Source of the DNA: SFEL01 sp963640685
GTDB taxonomy: Bacteria; Bacillota; Clostridia; Christensenellales; CAG-138
Assembly: GCA_963640685.1 (NCBI GenBank)
Contig: CAVIAA010000001.1
Span: 62,001 to 126,000 of the forward strand
DNA: 64,000 nucleotides
Direction: 5' to 3'
A program made the position numbers and the translations under genes. The notes under the pieces were generated by a model that ran no database searches, was not told the origin of the DNA, and saw nothing but the letters and a program-made list of their open reading frames with translations. Shown here one piece after another: positions 43,126 to 50,786 of the stretch (positions are counted from its first letter, which is position 1; each line of letters opens with the position of its first letter).

Positions 43126-44169
43126 ATGACGCGCAGCAAGAAGGGGAAAACCCGAATAGTTAAAAAAGACAAAAACAGGGACGGCAAAAAGCCGCCCCGC
43201 AGCGGCGTGTCGTATGTTGACATAGAGCAGGTAAAGCAGCGCTACGGCGGGCGCTCTACTAAGGAGCCGGAAAAGGAGCTGCACATATTTGGCGAGGAAG
43301 CCGAAAAAGCCGGCGAAAAAAAGAAGAAAAAGAAGCTGAGCCGCGGGACATATGTGCTTGTGGCTCTTCTAGTGCTTTTAGGCATAACCATAGGGCTGTA
43401 TTTTGCCCTGATAGTTGACCGCATAGAGGTCGTGGGTAACGTGAGACTGGAGAAGGGCGAGGTGCTGACGATATCCGGACTGAACGTAGGGGAACATATC
43501 CTGCTTGCGAATATAGGCGAGGCAAGGAGCAGGCTGCTTGCAAGCCCTTATATACACTCTGCGATAATAAAGAGAATGTACCCGGACAAGCTCATAATAA
43601 CCATCGAGGAACGCGAGCCCGCCGCCGCGATAGTCGGAATAGGCTCATATGCGATAATAGACATTGACGGCATGGTCATGGAAATATCACAGACCAACGA
43701 CGAAGGGCTGGTCGCGGTATACGGCGCAAGCTCCGGCGGCTACGCCGTTGGACAGAAAATCGGCGATTATTCCGAATTTAACAGCAAAACTCTCTTGGAA
43801 ATACTGACTGCCGTGAGCACAGAAGGATTGCTGGATATGATAGAAAGCATAGATATGTCGCAGCCGCTTAAAATAGGCATGACGACGACATACGGTTATT
43901 CGGTAAACATAGGGCAGCCGGAAAACATCGCGGAAAAGCTGCAAAACCTGCCCGCGGTCCTGAATAAGGTGCTTTCGATGGGTCTTGAGGGAGGAACGAT
44001 AGACCTTGGCGTGCTGGGCGACCCTGTATATTCGCCGCCGGAGGTATACACAGAGGAGAACGACGAGGAAGCGGCCGAGGACGGCGAGGGGGTGGAAAAC
44101 GAGAAGGCGGACACCGCAGACAGCACCGAAACCGAAAAGCCGCAGGCTTCTCCCAGCCCTGCGCCGTAG
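43126..44169 (+). CDS. ftsQ: FtsQ/DivIB-type cell division protein
   Basis: 347 residues. A long basic cytoplasmic tail (KKGKTRIVKKDKNRDGKKPP), one membrane helix (about 77-99), then a POTRA domain (DRIEVVGNVRLEKGEVLTISG) and the FtsQ beta domain. The last 50 residues are acidic low complexity ending in Pro/Ser. Scaffold of the septal synthase with FtsL. Identified from POTRA plus cluster position. Confidence 0.85.
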   Translation: MTRSKKGKTRIVKKDKNRDGKKPPRSGVSYVDIEQVKQRYGGRSTKEPEKELHIFGEEAEKAGEKKKKKKLSRGTYVLVALLVLLGITIGLYFALIVDRIEVVGNVRLEKGEVLTISGLNVGEHILLANIGEARSRLLASPYIHSAIIKRMYPDKLIITIEEREPAAAIVGIGSYAIIDIDGMVMEISQTNDEGLVAVYGASSGGYAVGQKIGDYSEFNSKTLLEILTAVSTEGLLDMIESIDMSQPLKIGMTTTYGYSVNIGQPENIAEKLQNLPAVLNKVLSMGLEGGTIDLGVLGDPVYSPPEVYTEENDEEAAEDGEGVENEKADTADSTETEKPQASPSPAP

Positions 44170-44208
44170 TTTCCATAACCTTCAAGGCGGAAAAATATGC
44201 GTATCCTA

Positions 44209-44237
44209 TTGCACAAAATATAGTGGTGTGGTATGCT
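44209..44237 (+). promoter_or_regulatory. Promoter candidate of ftsA-ftsZ
   Basis: TTGCAC (44209-44214), 17-bp spacer, TATGCT (44232-44237), 70 bp before ftsA. Gives the filament genes transcription independent of the mraZ promoter. Confidence 0.55.
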
Positions 44238-44306
44238 TAACCCAACTATTAGGTGGTAGTATATTCTTTGATGCCGGATGGAGAGTAGAGGCGATACGGA
44301 GGGAAA

Positions 44307-45509
44307 ATGAGACAGAATACCGCCATACTCGATATTGGAAGCTCTAAGGTGATATGCCTTATATGCAGCACACAAGGGAAAGACATTACGGTGCGCGGGG
44401 CGGGCATAAAGGAATACCCGGGTTTTGAAAACGGACGGTTTACGGACGAGCAGCTTTTCTCAAACGCTGTTGTAGATGCGATATCTGCGGCAGAGGGAGA
44501 GGCGCGGGTGCGCATACGCGATCTTTCGGTAGGCGTTCCGGCGAGCTTTTCAAAGCTCGTGCTGCATGAGGGAAGGGCTGAGGTGACATCCCGAAACGGC
44601 AAGATAAACGGGGACACCATAGACGACCTCATAAACGACTCCTTGTCCTTTGAGCAGCCCGCCGGGTATGAGCTGATGCACTCCACGCCTGCGGAGTTCC
44701 GCATTGGCGAGAGCGTGACCTCAGAGCCGCCGCTCGGTCAGGCCGCGGAGGCGGTCGGCGCGATGGTATCTCATGTGTATATGCAGAGTGCCTTTCGCAT
44801 GGCGGTATCCGACGCGCTGGATAGGGCAAACCTTGAGGCGGATATGTACATAAGCGTACCGCTGTCGGCTTCACTTTTCGTAATACCGGAGGAGGAGCGG
44901 GCGGATTGCGCGGTGCTTATAGACGTTGGCGCAAGGCAGACGGATGTCAGCTTTATAAGGGGCTCTGCTCTTATAGCCTGCGAAACGCTTGGCATAGGCG
45001 GCGCGAGCTTCGTGAATGACCTGGCCTATGGGCTGGGGATATCTGTTCAGTCTGCGGAGAACGTTAAGCGGAGATATGTTTACTCGCTGGACTATCAGGA
45101 CAGCATCGATATAGTGCGCGTAGAGGGCAGGAGTCCGATGCGCGTTGACCACAAGGTGATACAGTTTATCATCGAGGAGCGCACCAAGCAGCTTGCGGGT
45201 TACCTTAAAAAAATGCTGCTGGAGATGGGCGTGCGGCTGGATAAGAAGCCGCCGGTTTACATCACCGGAGGCGGGATAGCCCTTATGCGAGGCAGCTGTG
45301 AATACATGGAGAAGCTGATGGATGTTCCATTGAGGGTGCGTATGCCCTGGATGCCGAGGCTCTCCTCGCCAAACTACGCAAGTGCTTTTTCGGTGATGGA
45401 CTTCGTAATGCACGCCGAGGATGAGGGCAGCGTGGACAGGCTGGTCGGCATGGTCGGCGAGAGCAAGTTGATGAGGAAAATACGGGATTTTATCGAAAAC
45501 GTAAGATAG
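44307..45509 (+). CDS. ftsA: Divergent FtsA-like actin-fold division protein
   Basis: 400 residues. Actin-type ATPase motifs: ILDIGSSKVICLI (phosphate 1) at the start, VLIDVGARQTDVSFI (phosphate 2) near 210, YITGGGIALM near 315. The SHS2 insertion region is present but sequence-divergent; the C-terminal MRKIRDFIENVR could be the membrane-targeting amphipathic helix. Anchors FtsZ to the membrane. Identified jointly by fold motifs and its place 18 bp before ftsZ. Confidence 0.85.
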   Translation: MRQNTAILDIGSSKVICLICSTQGKDITVRGAGIKEYPGFENGRFTDEQLFSNAVVDAISAAEGEARVRIRDLSVGVPASFSKLVLHEGRAEVTSRNGKINGDTIDDLINDSLSFEQPAGYELMHSTPAEFRIGESVTSEPPLGQAAEAVGAMVSHVYMQSAFRMAVSDALDRANLEADMYISVPLSASLFVIPEEERADCAVLIDVGARQTDVSFIRGSALIACETLGIGGASFVNDLAYGLGISVQSAENVKRRYVYSLDYQDSIDIVRVEGRSPMRVDHKVIQFIIEERTKQLAGYLKKMLLEMGVRLDKKPPVYITGGGIALMRGSCEYMEKLMDVPLRVRMPWMPRLSSPNYASAFSVMDFVMHAEDEGSVDRLVGMVGESKLMRKIRDFIENVR

Positions 45510-45527
45510 ATATCAGGAGGAAATGAT

Positions 45528-46787
45528 ATGCCTATTGGTCTTGAACTGGATATGGAAAGAGGCAACCTCGCTCAGCTGAAGGTGGTTGGCGTAGGCGGCG
45601 CGGGCAACAACGCGGTGAACCGTATGATACAGTATGGCATACGCGGCGTTGAGTTCATTTCCGTCAATACGGACAAGCAGGCGCTTTACCTTTCCCATGC
45701 CAACCAGAAAATACAGATAGGTGAAAAGGTGACAAAGGGGCTTGGCGCCGGTGCCGATCCCGAGGTCGGCCGTAAGGCAGCGGAGGAGAGCAAGGAGGCC
45801 ATAACCGAGGCGCTGAAGGGCGCAGATCTGGTGTTCATAACCGCAGGAATGGGCGGCGGAACCGGAACTGGCGCAGCGCCGGTCGTTGCAGAGTGCGCTA
45901 AGGAGCTCGGCATACTCACCGTAGGCGTAGTCACTAAGCCATTTTCCTTTGAGGGACGAGTCCGCATGAACAACGCCGTAAACGGCATAACCAACCTGAA
46001 GGCAAATGTCGATACGCTTATATCCATACCCAACGACAGGCTGCTGGACTCCGTCGGCAAGGTAAGCCTTACCGAAGCATTCAGGATAGCAGATGACGTA
46101 CTGCGTCAGGGCGTTCAGGGTATAAGCGACCTTATAGCCGTGCCTGCGATGGTAAACCTTGACTTTGCGGATGTACGCACTATAATGCGTGAGCGCGGCA
46201 TGGCACATATGGGCATAGGAATGGCGACCGGCGATAAGCGCGCTGCGGAGGCCGCAAGGCAGGCAGTCGTGAGCCCGCTGCTCGAAACGACGATAAACGG
46301 CGCAAAGGGCGTGCTGCTCAACATTACCGGCGGCGCGGATCTTGGCATACAGGAGCTTTCGGAGGCTGCCTCCATCATACAGGAATACGCAGATCCCGAG
46401 GCCAATATTATCATGGGTGCAGGCATAGACGAGGATATGGGAGACGGCGTCCGCATAACCGTAATAGCTACCGGCTTCGATGCGCCCGGCGTGAGGACTC
46501 AGCCCAACCAGCAGCCCACAGCGGCAGTTAATTCCGTTCAGCCCAACCAGCGCAGGCAGATGACCGTTGGCGAGATGAAGGCACAGGAGAGCAGCTGGAA
46601 CGGTGCCGGCATAAAGTTTTGGGAGCGCGAGCGCACGAGAACGCCGCTGTACAGCGAGCCTGTTCCGGATGAGGGAGTCTCCCCGCATTTTACCATGGAC
46701 GACCTCCCGAAGGAGGACAAGAGCCGCGGGAGCAATAATAACAACAACAATCTCAACGTGCCTGCATTTTTGAGGAGGAACGACTAA
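45528..46787 (+). CDS. ftsZ: Cell division GTPase FtsZ
   Basis: 419 residues; CAGGAGG upstream. Tubulin signature GGGTGTGAAP near 107, N-terminal VVGVGGAGNNAVNRMI, catalytic loop NLDFADVRTIM near 206. A variable linker with Asn/Gln runs follows, and the C-terminal peptide LNVPAFLRR binds FtsA. Forms the Z-ring. Final gene of the cluster. Confidence 0.97.
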   Translation: MPIGLELDMERGNLAQLKVVGVGGAGNNAVNRMIQYGIRGVEFISVNTDKQALYLSHANQKIQIGEKVTKGLGAGADPEVGRKAAEESKEAITEALKGADLVFITAGMGGGTGTGAAPVVAECAKELGILTVGVVTKPFSFEGRVRMNNAVNGITNLKANVDTLISIPNDRLLDSVGKVSLTEAFRIADDVLRQGVQGISDLIAVPAMVNLDFADVRTIMRERGMAHMGIGMATGDKRAAEAARQAVVSPLLETTINGAKGVLLNITGGADLGIQELSEAASIIQEYADPEANIIMGAGIDEDMGDGVRITVIATGFDAPGVRTQPNQQPTAAVNSVQPNQRRQMTVGEMKAQESSWNGAGIKFWERERTRTPLYSEPVPDEGVSPHFTMDDLPKEDKSRGSNNNNNNLNVPAFLRRND

Positions 46788-46796
46788 ATCAAAAAC

Positions 46797-46813
46797 GCGG
46801 GCGCGTGGCCCGC
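46797..46813 (+). terminator. Weak hairpin after ftsZ
   Basis: GCGGGC / GCCCGC stem with 5-nt loop; no immediate T-run (CTTTTATAA follows at distance). Confidence 0.35.
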
Positions 46814-46908
46814 CGTACACTTTTATAAAGCATATGACGGGGAAACGCAAACAAAAGGAGCGGTTCCTCGTTTTATAATTTTTTATTTTTTGAAAGGAAA
46901 GAAAGACC

Positions 46909-47916
46909 ATGACAAAATCCTTCATTCCCGCGGGCTATAAGCCCACACTGTCCCTCTATGAGACTCAGGACGCGATCAGCTTCATCAAGCGCGAGTTTCA
47001 GGATAGCCTCGCAAGGGCGCTGCACCTTAAGCGCGTTTCCGCCCCGCTGTTCGTTCAGCCTGAAACAGGCCTCAACGACAACCTGAACGGCTACGAGCGC
47101 CCCGTAGGCTTCGATATACCGTTTACCGGCAAAGAAGCTCAGGTCGTTCAGTCCCTCGCAAAGTGGAAGAGGATGGCTCTCTACCGCTATGATTTCCACC
47201 CGGGCAAAGGCCTGTATACCGACATGAACGCTATACGCCGCGATGAGGAGCTGGACAACCTCCATTCCGTATACGTAGACCAGTGGGACTGGGAAAAGGT
47301 CATAACCCCCGAGACCCGTGACCTGACCACGCTTAAGAACACCGTTATTGCGATAGTTGGCTGCGTATGCAACACGCTGGATATAGTGAAGGCGCGCTAT
47401 AACTTCATAGAGACTGAACTCAGCCGCGATGTGTTCTTCATAACCACGCAGGAGCTGCTGGACATGTACCCCAACATGACCGCGAAGGAGCGCGAGAACG
47501 CCATAACCAAGGAGCACCGGACTGTATTCATAATGCAGATAGGCGATCTGCTCTCCAACGGCGAAAAGCACGACGGACGCTCGCCGGACTACGACGACTG
47601 GAAGCTGAACGGCGATATACTCTTCTATGATGACGTGCTGGATTGCGCTATGGAGATATCCTCAATGGGCATCCGCGTTGACCCCAAGAGCCTCGATGAG
47701 CAGCTCACCAAGGCGGGTTGCGACGACAGGCGGGCCCTTACCTACCACAAGATGCTGCTCAACGGCGAGCTGCCGCTGACGATCGGCGGCGGCATAGGCC
47801 AGTCCCGTCTCTGTATGCTGCTGCTCGGCAAGGCGCATATAGGCGAGGTGCAGTCCTCCGTGTGGGACAACGACACCATCGAGTGCTTTGAAAAGGCAGG
47901 CGTTACACTGCTTTAA
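46909..47916 (+). CDS. asnA: Aspartate-ammonia ligase (asparagine synthetase A)
   Basis: 335 residues, family length. Class II aminoacyl-tRNA-synthetase-like fold: LNGYERPVGFDIP near 62, KWKRMALYRYDFHPGKGLYTDMNAIRRDE near 85, VYVDQWDWE, and the C-terminal TIGGGIGQSRLCMLLLGKAHIGEVQ. Makes asparagine from aspartate, ammonia and ATP. GAAAGGA upstream; a strong terminator follows, so monocistronic. Confidence 0.96.
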   Translation: MTKSFIPAGYKPTLSLYETQDAISFIKREFQDSLARALHLKRVSAPLFVQPETGLNDNLNGYERPVGFDIPFTGKEAQVVQSLAKWKRMALYRYDFHPGKGLYTDMNAIRRDEELDNLHSVYVDQWDWEKVITPETRDLTTLKNTVIAIVGCVCNTLDIVKARYNFIETELSRDVFFITTQELLDMYPNMTAKERENAITKEHRTVFIMQIGDLLSNGEKHDGRSPDYDDWKLNGDILFYDDVLDCAMEISSMGIRVDPKSLDEQLTKAGCDDRRALTYHKMLLNGELPLTIGGGIGQSRLCMLLLGKAHIGEVQSSVWDNDTIECFEKAGVTLL

Positions 47917-47939
47917 AAGGCAAAACCGCGATACAACAG

Positions 47940-47963
47940 GGCCGCCCTTTGGGGCGGCCTTTT
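47940..47963 (+). terminator. Terminator after asnA
   Basis: Perfect GGCCGCCC / GGGCGGCC stem, loop TTTG, then TTTT. Confidence 0.88.
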
Positions 47964-48020
47964 GAGTGCTTGCTTTTCTATCAGCTTCGCGGCGCAGGAA
48001 GACGCTGAAATATTCTCCCA

Positions 48021-48081
48021 ATATTCGAATATATATTTATCATCGCTTCTACATTTTGCTCAGGGTGCGCCGTGGTATTAT
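48021..48081 (+). promoter_or_regulatory. Possible control region of spoIIGA
   Basis: A 12-bp palindrome ATATTCGAATAT (48021-48032) and, 44 bp on, TATTAT (48076-48081) with a poor TTTTGC at 16-bp spacing. In Bacillus this operon is Spo0A-dependent; the TTCGAA core is loosely Spo0A-box-like. Weak evidence. Confidence 0.3.
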
Positions 48082-48102
48082 TTTTACGCGGGGGTGAGGG
48101 GA

Positions 48103-48864
48103 ATGTACATTGAACTGTTTCTGCTGGATAATCTGCTCATGAATACCCTCATATGCCTGCTTGCGGGCGCTGCCTGCGGGCGGCGGGTAAAACTGCGGCG
48201 GGCGGCTCTTTTTTCTTTATTCGGGGCGGTATACGGCGTATTTGCAGTGTGCTTTGAGCCGCTGATGCGCCTGCCGTGCAGGATAGCGCTTTGCCTCGCC
48301 ATGGCGTTGGTGTTTCCATATACTGGGGTACGCGAGTATGTGAGCGGCCTTGCAGCGATAATGGCGGCAGCTATGACGATGGGCGGGCTCAGCTTTATGC
48401 TCCTGTACCTTGGCGAAGCGAGAAATATGCCGGCGGGGAGTGTGCCGCTTAGAATAATGCTGCTTACGGCGATTATGGGGGCACTGCTGCCGAGGGCGGC
48501 GAGGGCGCTGCGCCGCAGAAGAGCCAACGGTGAAGGGCTTACGCTCATGGTAAGGCACGGGGAAAGAGTGTATACGTTGGCGGCAATGGTGGACAGCGGA
48601 AACGGGCTGTATGACCCGCTGAGCGGTCTGCCTGTTGCGGTAGCGTGGCTGCCGGAGGAAACGGGAGAAATACCGATACCGGCGGGAACGGTTGGCGGAA
48701 GCGGCATACTGTATGCCTTCCGGCCGGAGAGCGCGCGGCTTTCCGGGGAGGAAACGGATATTCTGGTGGCGATAGCGCGGCGGCCGATAAGGGCGGCGCT
48801 CATACCGCCGGCGGCATTGCCGGATGAATTGAGAGAGGAGCGAAAGGAGAAAAACGGTGTTTGA
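48103..48864 (+). CDS. spoIIGA: SpoIIGA, sporulation sigma-E processing peptidase
   Basis: 253 residues from ATG 48103 (MYIELFLLDNLLMNTLICLL, the typical start) behind GAGGGG. Five hydrophobic helices to about residue 150, then a soluble aspartic-protease domain with the catalytic motif VDSGNGLYDPLSGLPV near 167. Cleaves the pro-sequence of SigE at the forespore septum. Its stop overlaps the sigE start by 8 bp. Confidence 0.92.
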   Translation: MYIELFLLDNLLMNTLICLLAGAACGRRVKLRRAALFSLFGAVYGVFAVCFEPLMRLPCRIALCLAMALVFPYTGVREYVSGLAAIMAAAMTMGGLSFMLLYLGEARNMPAGSVPLRIMLLTAIMGALLPRAARALRRRRANGEGLTLMVRHGERVYTLAAMVDSGNGLYDPLSGLPVAVAWLPEETGEIPIPAGTVGGSGILYAFRPESARLSGEETDILVAIARRPIRAALIPPAALPDELREERKEKNGV

Positions 48865-49558
48865 TGCAGTAAAGAGCATTCTGGCGAAGCTATATGCTGC
48901 TATCGGTGGGGATATATTCTACATAAACAGCGGAGAGGCACTGCCGCCGCCGCTCAGCCGGGAAGAAGAGGAGGAAATAATGGAAAGGCTGCGCGCCGGT
49001 GACGACGACGTTAAGCATATACTCATTGAGCGCAACCTGCGGCTCGTGGTATATATCGCAAGAAAATTCGAGAACACCGGCGTATCTGTTGAGGACCTTA
49101 TATCCATAGGCACAATAGGGCTTATCAAGGCGGTAAATACGTTTGACGCAGGCAAAAGGATAAAGCTCGCAACGTATGCCTCGCGCTGCATAGAAAACGA
49201 GATACTTATGTACTTGAGACGAAGCTGCCGGCTCAAGCTGGAAGTATCGCTGGATGAACCGCTTAACGTGGACTGGGACGGAAACGAGCTGCTGTTATCT
49301 GATGTACTGGGAACCGATGCCGATGTTATTTACCGGGGAATAGAGGATGCGGTCGATAAGGAGCTGCTTGCAATCGCTATGGATAAGCTGACGCCGAGGG
49401 AAAAGAAAATAATGGAGCTGCGCTTTGGTCTAGGCGGAAACAGAGAATATACGCAAAAGCAGGTCGCGGATATGATGGGCATATCGCAAAGCTATATAAG
49501 CAGGCTGGAAAAGCAGATAATAAAGCTGCTTAAAACCGAGATGGCGCAGCTGATGTAA
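48857..49558 (+). CDS. sigE: RNA polymerase sigma-E precursor (mother-cell sporulation)
   Basis: 233 residues, GTG start behind AAAGGAG. Sequence follows Bacillus SigE closely: ERNLRLVVYIARKFENTG and EDLISIGTIGLIKAVNTF (region 2), YASRCIENEILMYLRR, DWDGNELLLSDVLGTD, and region 4 TQKQVADMMGISQSYISRLE. The N-terminal 25 residues form the pro-sequence ending around FYINSGEALPPP, the SpoIIGA cleavage area. Unlike in Bacillus, sigG does not follow; a terminator and a convergent fur gene do. Confidence 0.96.
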   Translation: MFDAVKSILAKLYAAIGGDIFYINSGEALPPPLSREEEEEIMERLRAGDDDVKHILIERNLRLVVYIARKFENTGVSVEDLISIGTIGLIKAVNTFDAGKRIKLATYASRCIENEILMYLRRSCRLKLEVSLDEPLNVDWDGNELLLSDVLGTDADVIYRGIEDAVDKELLAIAMDKLTPREKKIMELRFGLGGNREYTQKQVADMMGISQSYISRLEKQIIKLLKTEMAQLM

Positions 49559-49565
49559 AACAAAA

Positions 49566-49586
49566 AAAGCGCGGTAAACGCGCTTT
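49566..49586. terminator. Bidirectional hairpin between sigE and fur
   Basis: AAAGCGCG / CGCGCTTT stem with loop GTAAA; an A-run on the left gives a T-run for the minus-strand gene. Confidence 0.75.
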
Positions 49587-49968
49587 AGCTTTTATCCTCG
49601 CAGCTTTTGCATATGCCGTGGAAGAGTATGTCGCAGCCGGTAATGTGTAACCCGGAGAGCTTGGAGGCCGATGCGCAAACGTCAGGCACGGCGCTTGCAG
49701 GTATGTCTATTACCCTTTTGCAGCGCTCACAGCGCATATGGTGATGTGGCGCAAGCGTGCCGTCAAACCTGTCAGGCCCGTCCGGCACGGGTATTCGCAG
49801 TATCATGCCCGCATCCGCAAGCTGACCCAGGTTCCTGTATACCGTTGCAAGGCTAACTGCGGCTTCGCCGCTGTCGTTCAGCACGGCGTATAGCTCTTCC
49901 GCCGTTGGGTGAATGGGGTGCGCTGCAAGGGTCTCAAGTATTATATCCCGCTGCTTGGATTTTATCAT
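49585..49968 (-). CDS. Fur/PerR family metal-dependent regulator
   Basis: 127 residues, slightly short. Winged helix with HPTAEELYAVLNDSGEAAVSLATVYRNLGQLADAG; the dimerisation domain has a regulatory-metal stretch HHHMRCERC and a second CxxC (CKSC) forming the structural zinc site. Features fit PerR or Fur; metal specificity is not decidable. Likely autoregulated through the perfect 17-bp operator just upstream. Confidence 0.92.
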   Translation of the reverse strand: MIKSKQRDIILETLAAHPIHPTAEELYAVLNDSGEAAVSLATVYRNLGQLADAGMILRIPVPDGPDRFDGTLAPHHHMRCERCKRVIDIPASAVPDVCASASKLSGLHITGCDILFHGICKSCEDKS

Positions 49969-49987
49969 TTCAGTTGCTCCGATAAAC

Positions 49988-50036
49988 TTAAGAATAATTC
50001 TTAATCTTATTATAGCATGGGAGTCGCCGGTGTCAA
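49988..50036 (-). promoter_or_regulatory. Promoter and Fur/PerR box of the regulator gene
   Basis: Minus-strand TTGACA (50031-50036), 16-bp spacer, TATAAT (50009-50014), both perfect hexamers. Directly downstream, TTAAGAATAATTCTTAA (49988-50004) is a perfect 8-1-8 inverted repeat with Fur/PerR box geometry, covering the expected start site. Confidence 0.85.
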
Positions 50037-50043
50037 GCGGCCG

Positions 50044-50078
50044 AAAAAAAGGCTTCGCAGCGTTGTGCTGTGAAGCCT
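50044..50078 (-). terminator. Terminator of the zinc-ribbon gene
   Basis: 12-bp stem AGGCTTCGCAGC / GCTGTGAAGCCT (one G-T pair), loop GTTGT, with seven T following on the minus strand. Confidence 0.88.
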
Positions 50079-50162
50079 GATTTTGCTTTTACTAATTCAC
50101 CGATATATCCGCTTTGCGGTAATAGGGGATATTAGCCCTCGCAAGGGAAAGCGATGAGTTGC

Positions 50163-50441
50163 CTAGCGGCTGGCCCTGCGAGCCTGGAAGCAAGCACTGC
50201 AGTAAATGGGTCTGTCGTTCTTGGGAACGAAGGGAATCTTGGTGGGAGCACCGCACTGAGCGCATACCGCGTCATACATTTCCTTTTCGCCGTTGCGCTG
50301 GGTCTTGCGAGCGTTCCTGCACGCCTTGCAGCGAATGGGCTCATTCTGGAAACCCTTCTCAGCATAGAACTCCTGCTCGCCCGCGGAGAAAATGAATTCG
50401 GCGCCGCAATCCTTGCATACCAAAGTCTTGTCTTGGAACAT
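50163..50441 (-). CDS. Small double zinc-ribbon protein
   Basis: 92 residues. Two CxxC...CxxC ribbons: CKDCGAEFIFSAGEQEF with CKACRNARK, and CAQCGAPTKIPF with CSACFQARR. The first half matches the probable zinc-ribbon family frequent in Firmicutes; function unknown, RNA or ribosome contact plausible. It starts 34 bp after the structured RNA on the same strand with only an AAGGGG ribosome site between and no good separate promoter, so it is probably read from the RNA promoter. Confidence 0.85.
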   Translation of the reverse strand: MFQDKTLVCKDCGAEFIFSAGEQEFYAEKGFQNEPIRCKACRNARKTQRNGEKEMYDAVCAQCGAPTKIPFVPKNDRPIYCSACFQARRASR

Positions 50442-50475
50442 TTTGTTTACAATCCCCTTGTATAATTATATTTTT

Positions 50476-50706
50476 TAGTGACCCGAGACTTCGGCTGACC
50501 TGGTTTTTGCCCCCACACTCGCCGCCTGGAAGGTTCGCTACTAGGCAATTACGCCGCCCACTACTGCTCCTCTCGGGGTATACCCCGGACGGACTTACAT
50601 CTAAGCCGCACCATGCTCACGGGCGGCATTGCGCCCGCTTATGTGGATCGTTTCGCCTGCGACTGGCATCGACTTGCAACCACAGACCCGACAACCCGGA
50701 TAACTA
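50476..50706 (-). ncRNA. Structured RNA of about 231 nt, best guess raiA-motif RNA
   Basis: No coding frame, strong G+C-rich structure inside an AT-rich frame. 5' end TAGTTATCCGGG (50706-50695) pairs with 3' end CTCGGGTCACTA (50487-50476) over about 12 bp with one mismatch, closing the molecule. Internal helices include GGGG-TATA-CCCC (50575-50586), a CGGGC/GCCCG hairpin, and ACATAAGC with GCTTAGATGT. Promoter and UP-like element fit the 5' end exactly. Length, complexity and a nearby raiA/hpf gene (51577) fit the raiA-motif class of Firmicutes; SRP, tmRNA, 6S and RNase P signatures do not fit. Confidence that it is a structured RNA is high, about 0.85; class name about 0.55. Confidence 0.65.
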
Positions 50707-50712
50707 AAGCTG

Positions 50713-50760
50713 ATTATAACGCATACAAAAGTTTTTTACAACTCATTTTTTGAAAAAATT
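50713..50760 (-). promoter_or_regulatory. Strong promoter with UP-like element for the structured RNA
   Basis: Minus-strand TTGTAA (50736-50741), 17-bp spacer, TATAAT (50713-50718). Upstream, ATTTTTTGAAAAAAT (50745-50759) is a perfect A/T inverted repeat in the UP-element position. Predicted start near 50706 coincides with the first paired base of the RNA. Confidence 0.82.
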
Positions 50761-50786
50761 CCCTGAAAAGCTGAAAAAACGCATGC

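Noticed and set aside
45513..46925. Open frame of 470 codons antisense to ftsZ
   Set aside because: Shadow of a conserved gene; no ribosome site and no sensible composition.
47962..48102. Longer spoIIGA start adding 47 residues
   Set aside because: The added stretch overlaps the asnA terminator and lacks a ribosome site; the family begins with MYIELFLLDN-like sequence at 48103.
50163..50465. Plus-strand open frames over the zinc-ribbon gene
   Set aside because: The minus-strand frame has eight regularly spaced CxxC cysteines, a ribosome site and a terminator; the plus frames have none of these.
50476..50706. Structured RNA as SRP RNA, tmRNA, 6S RNA or RNase P RNA
   Set aside because: CAGGTC and GGAGCAG elements occur in the wrong order for the SRP tip, there is no tRNA-like end or tag frame, no single rod with a central bubble as in 6S, and none of the conserved RNase P blocks.
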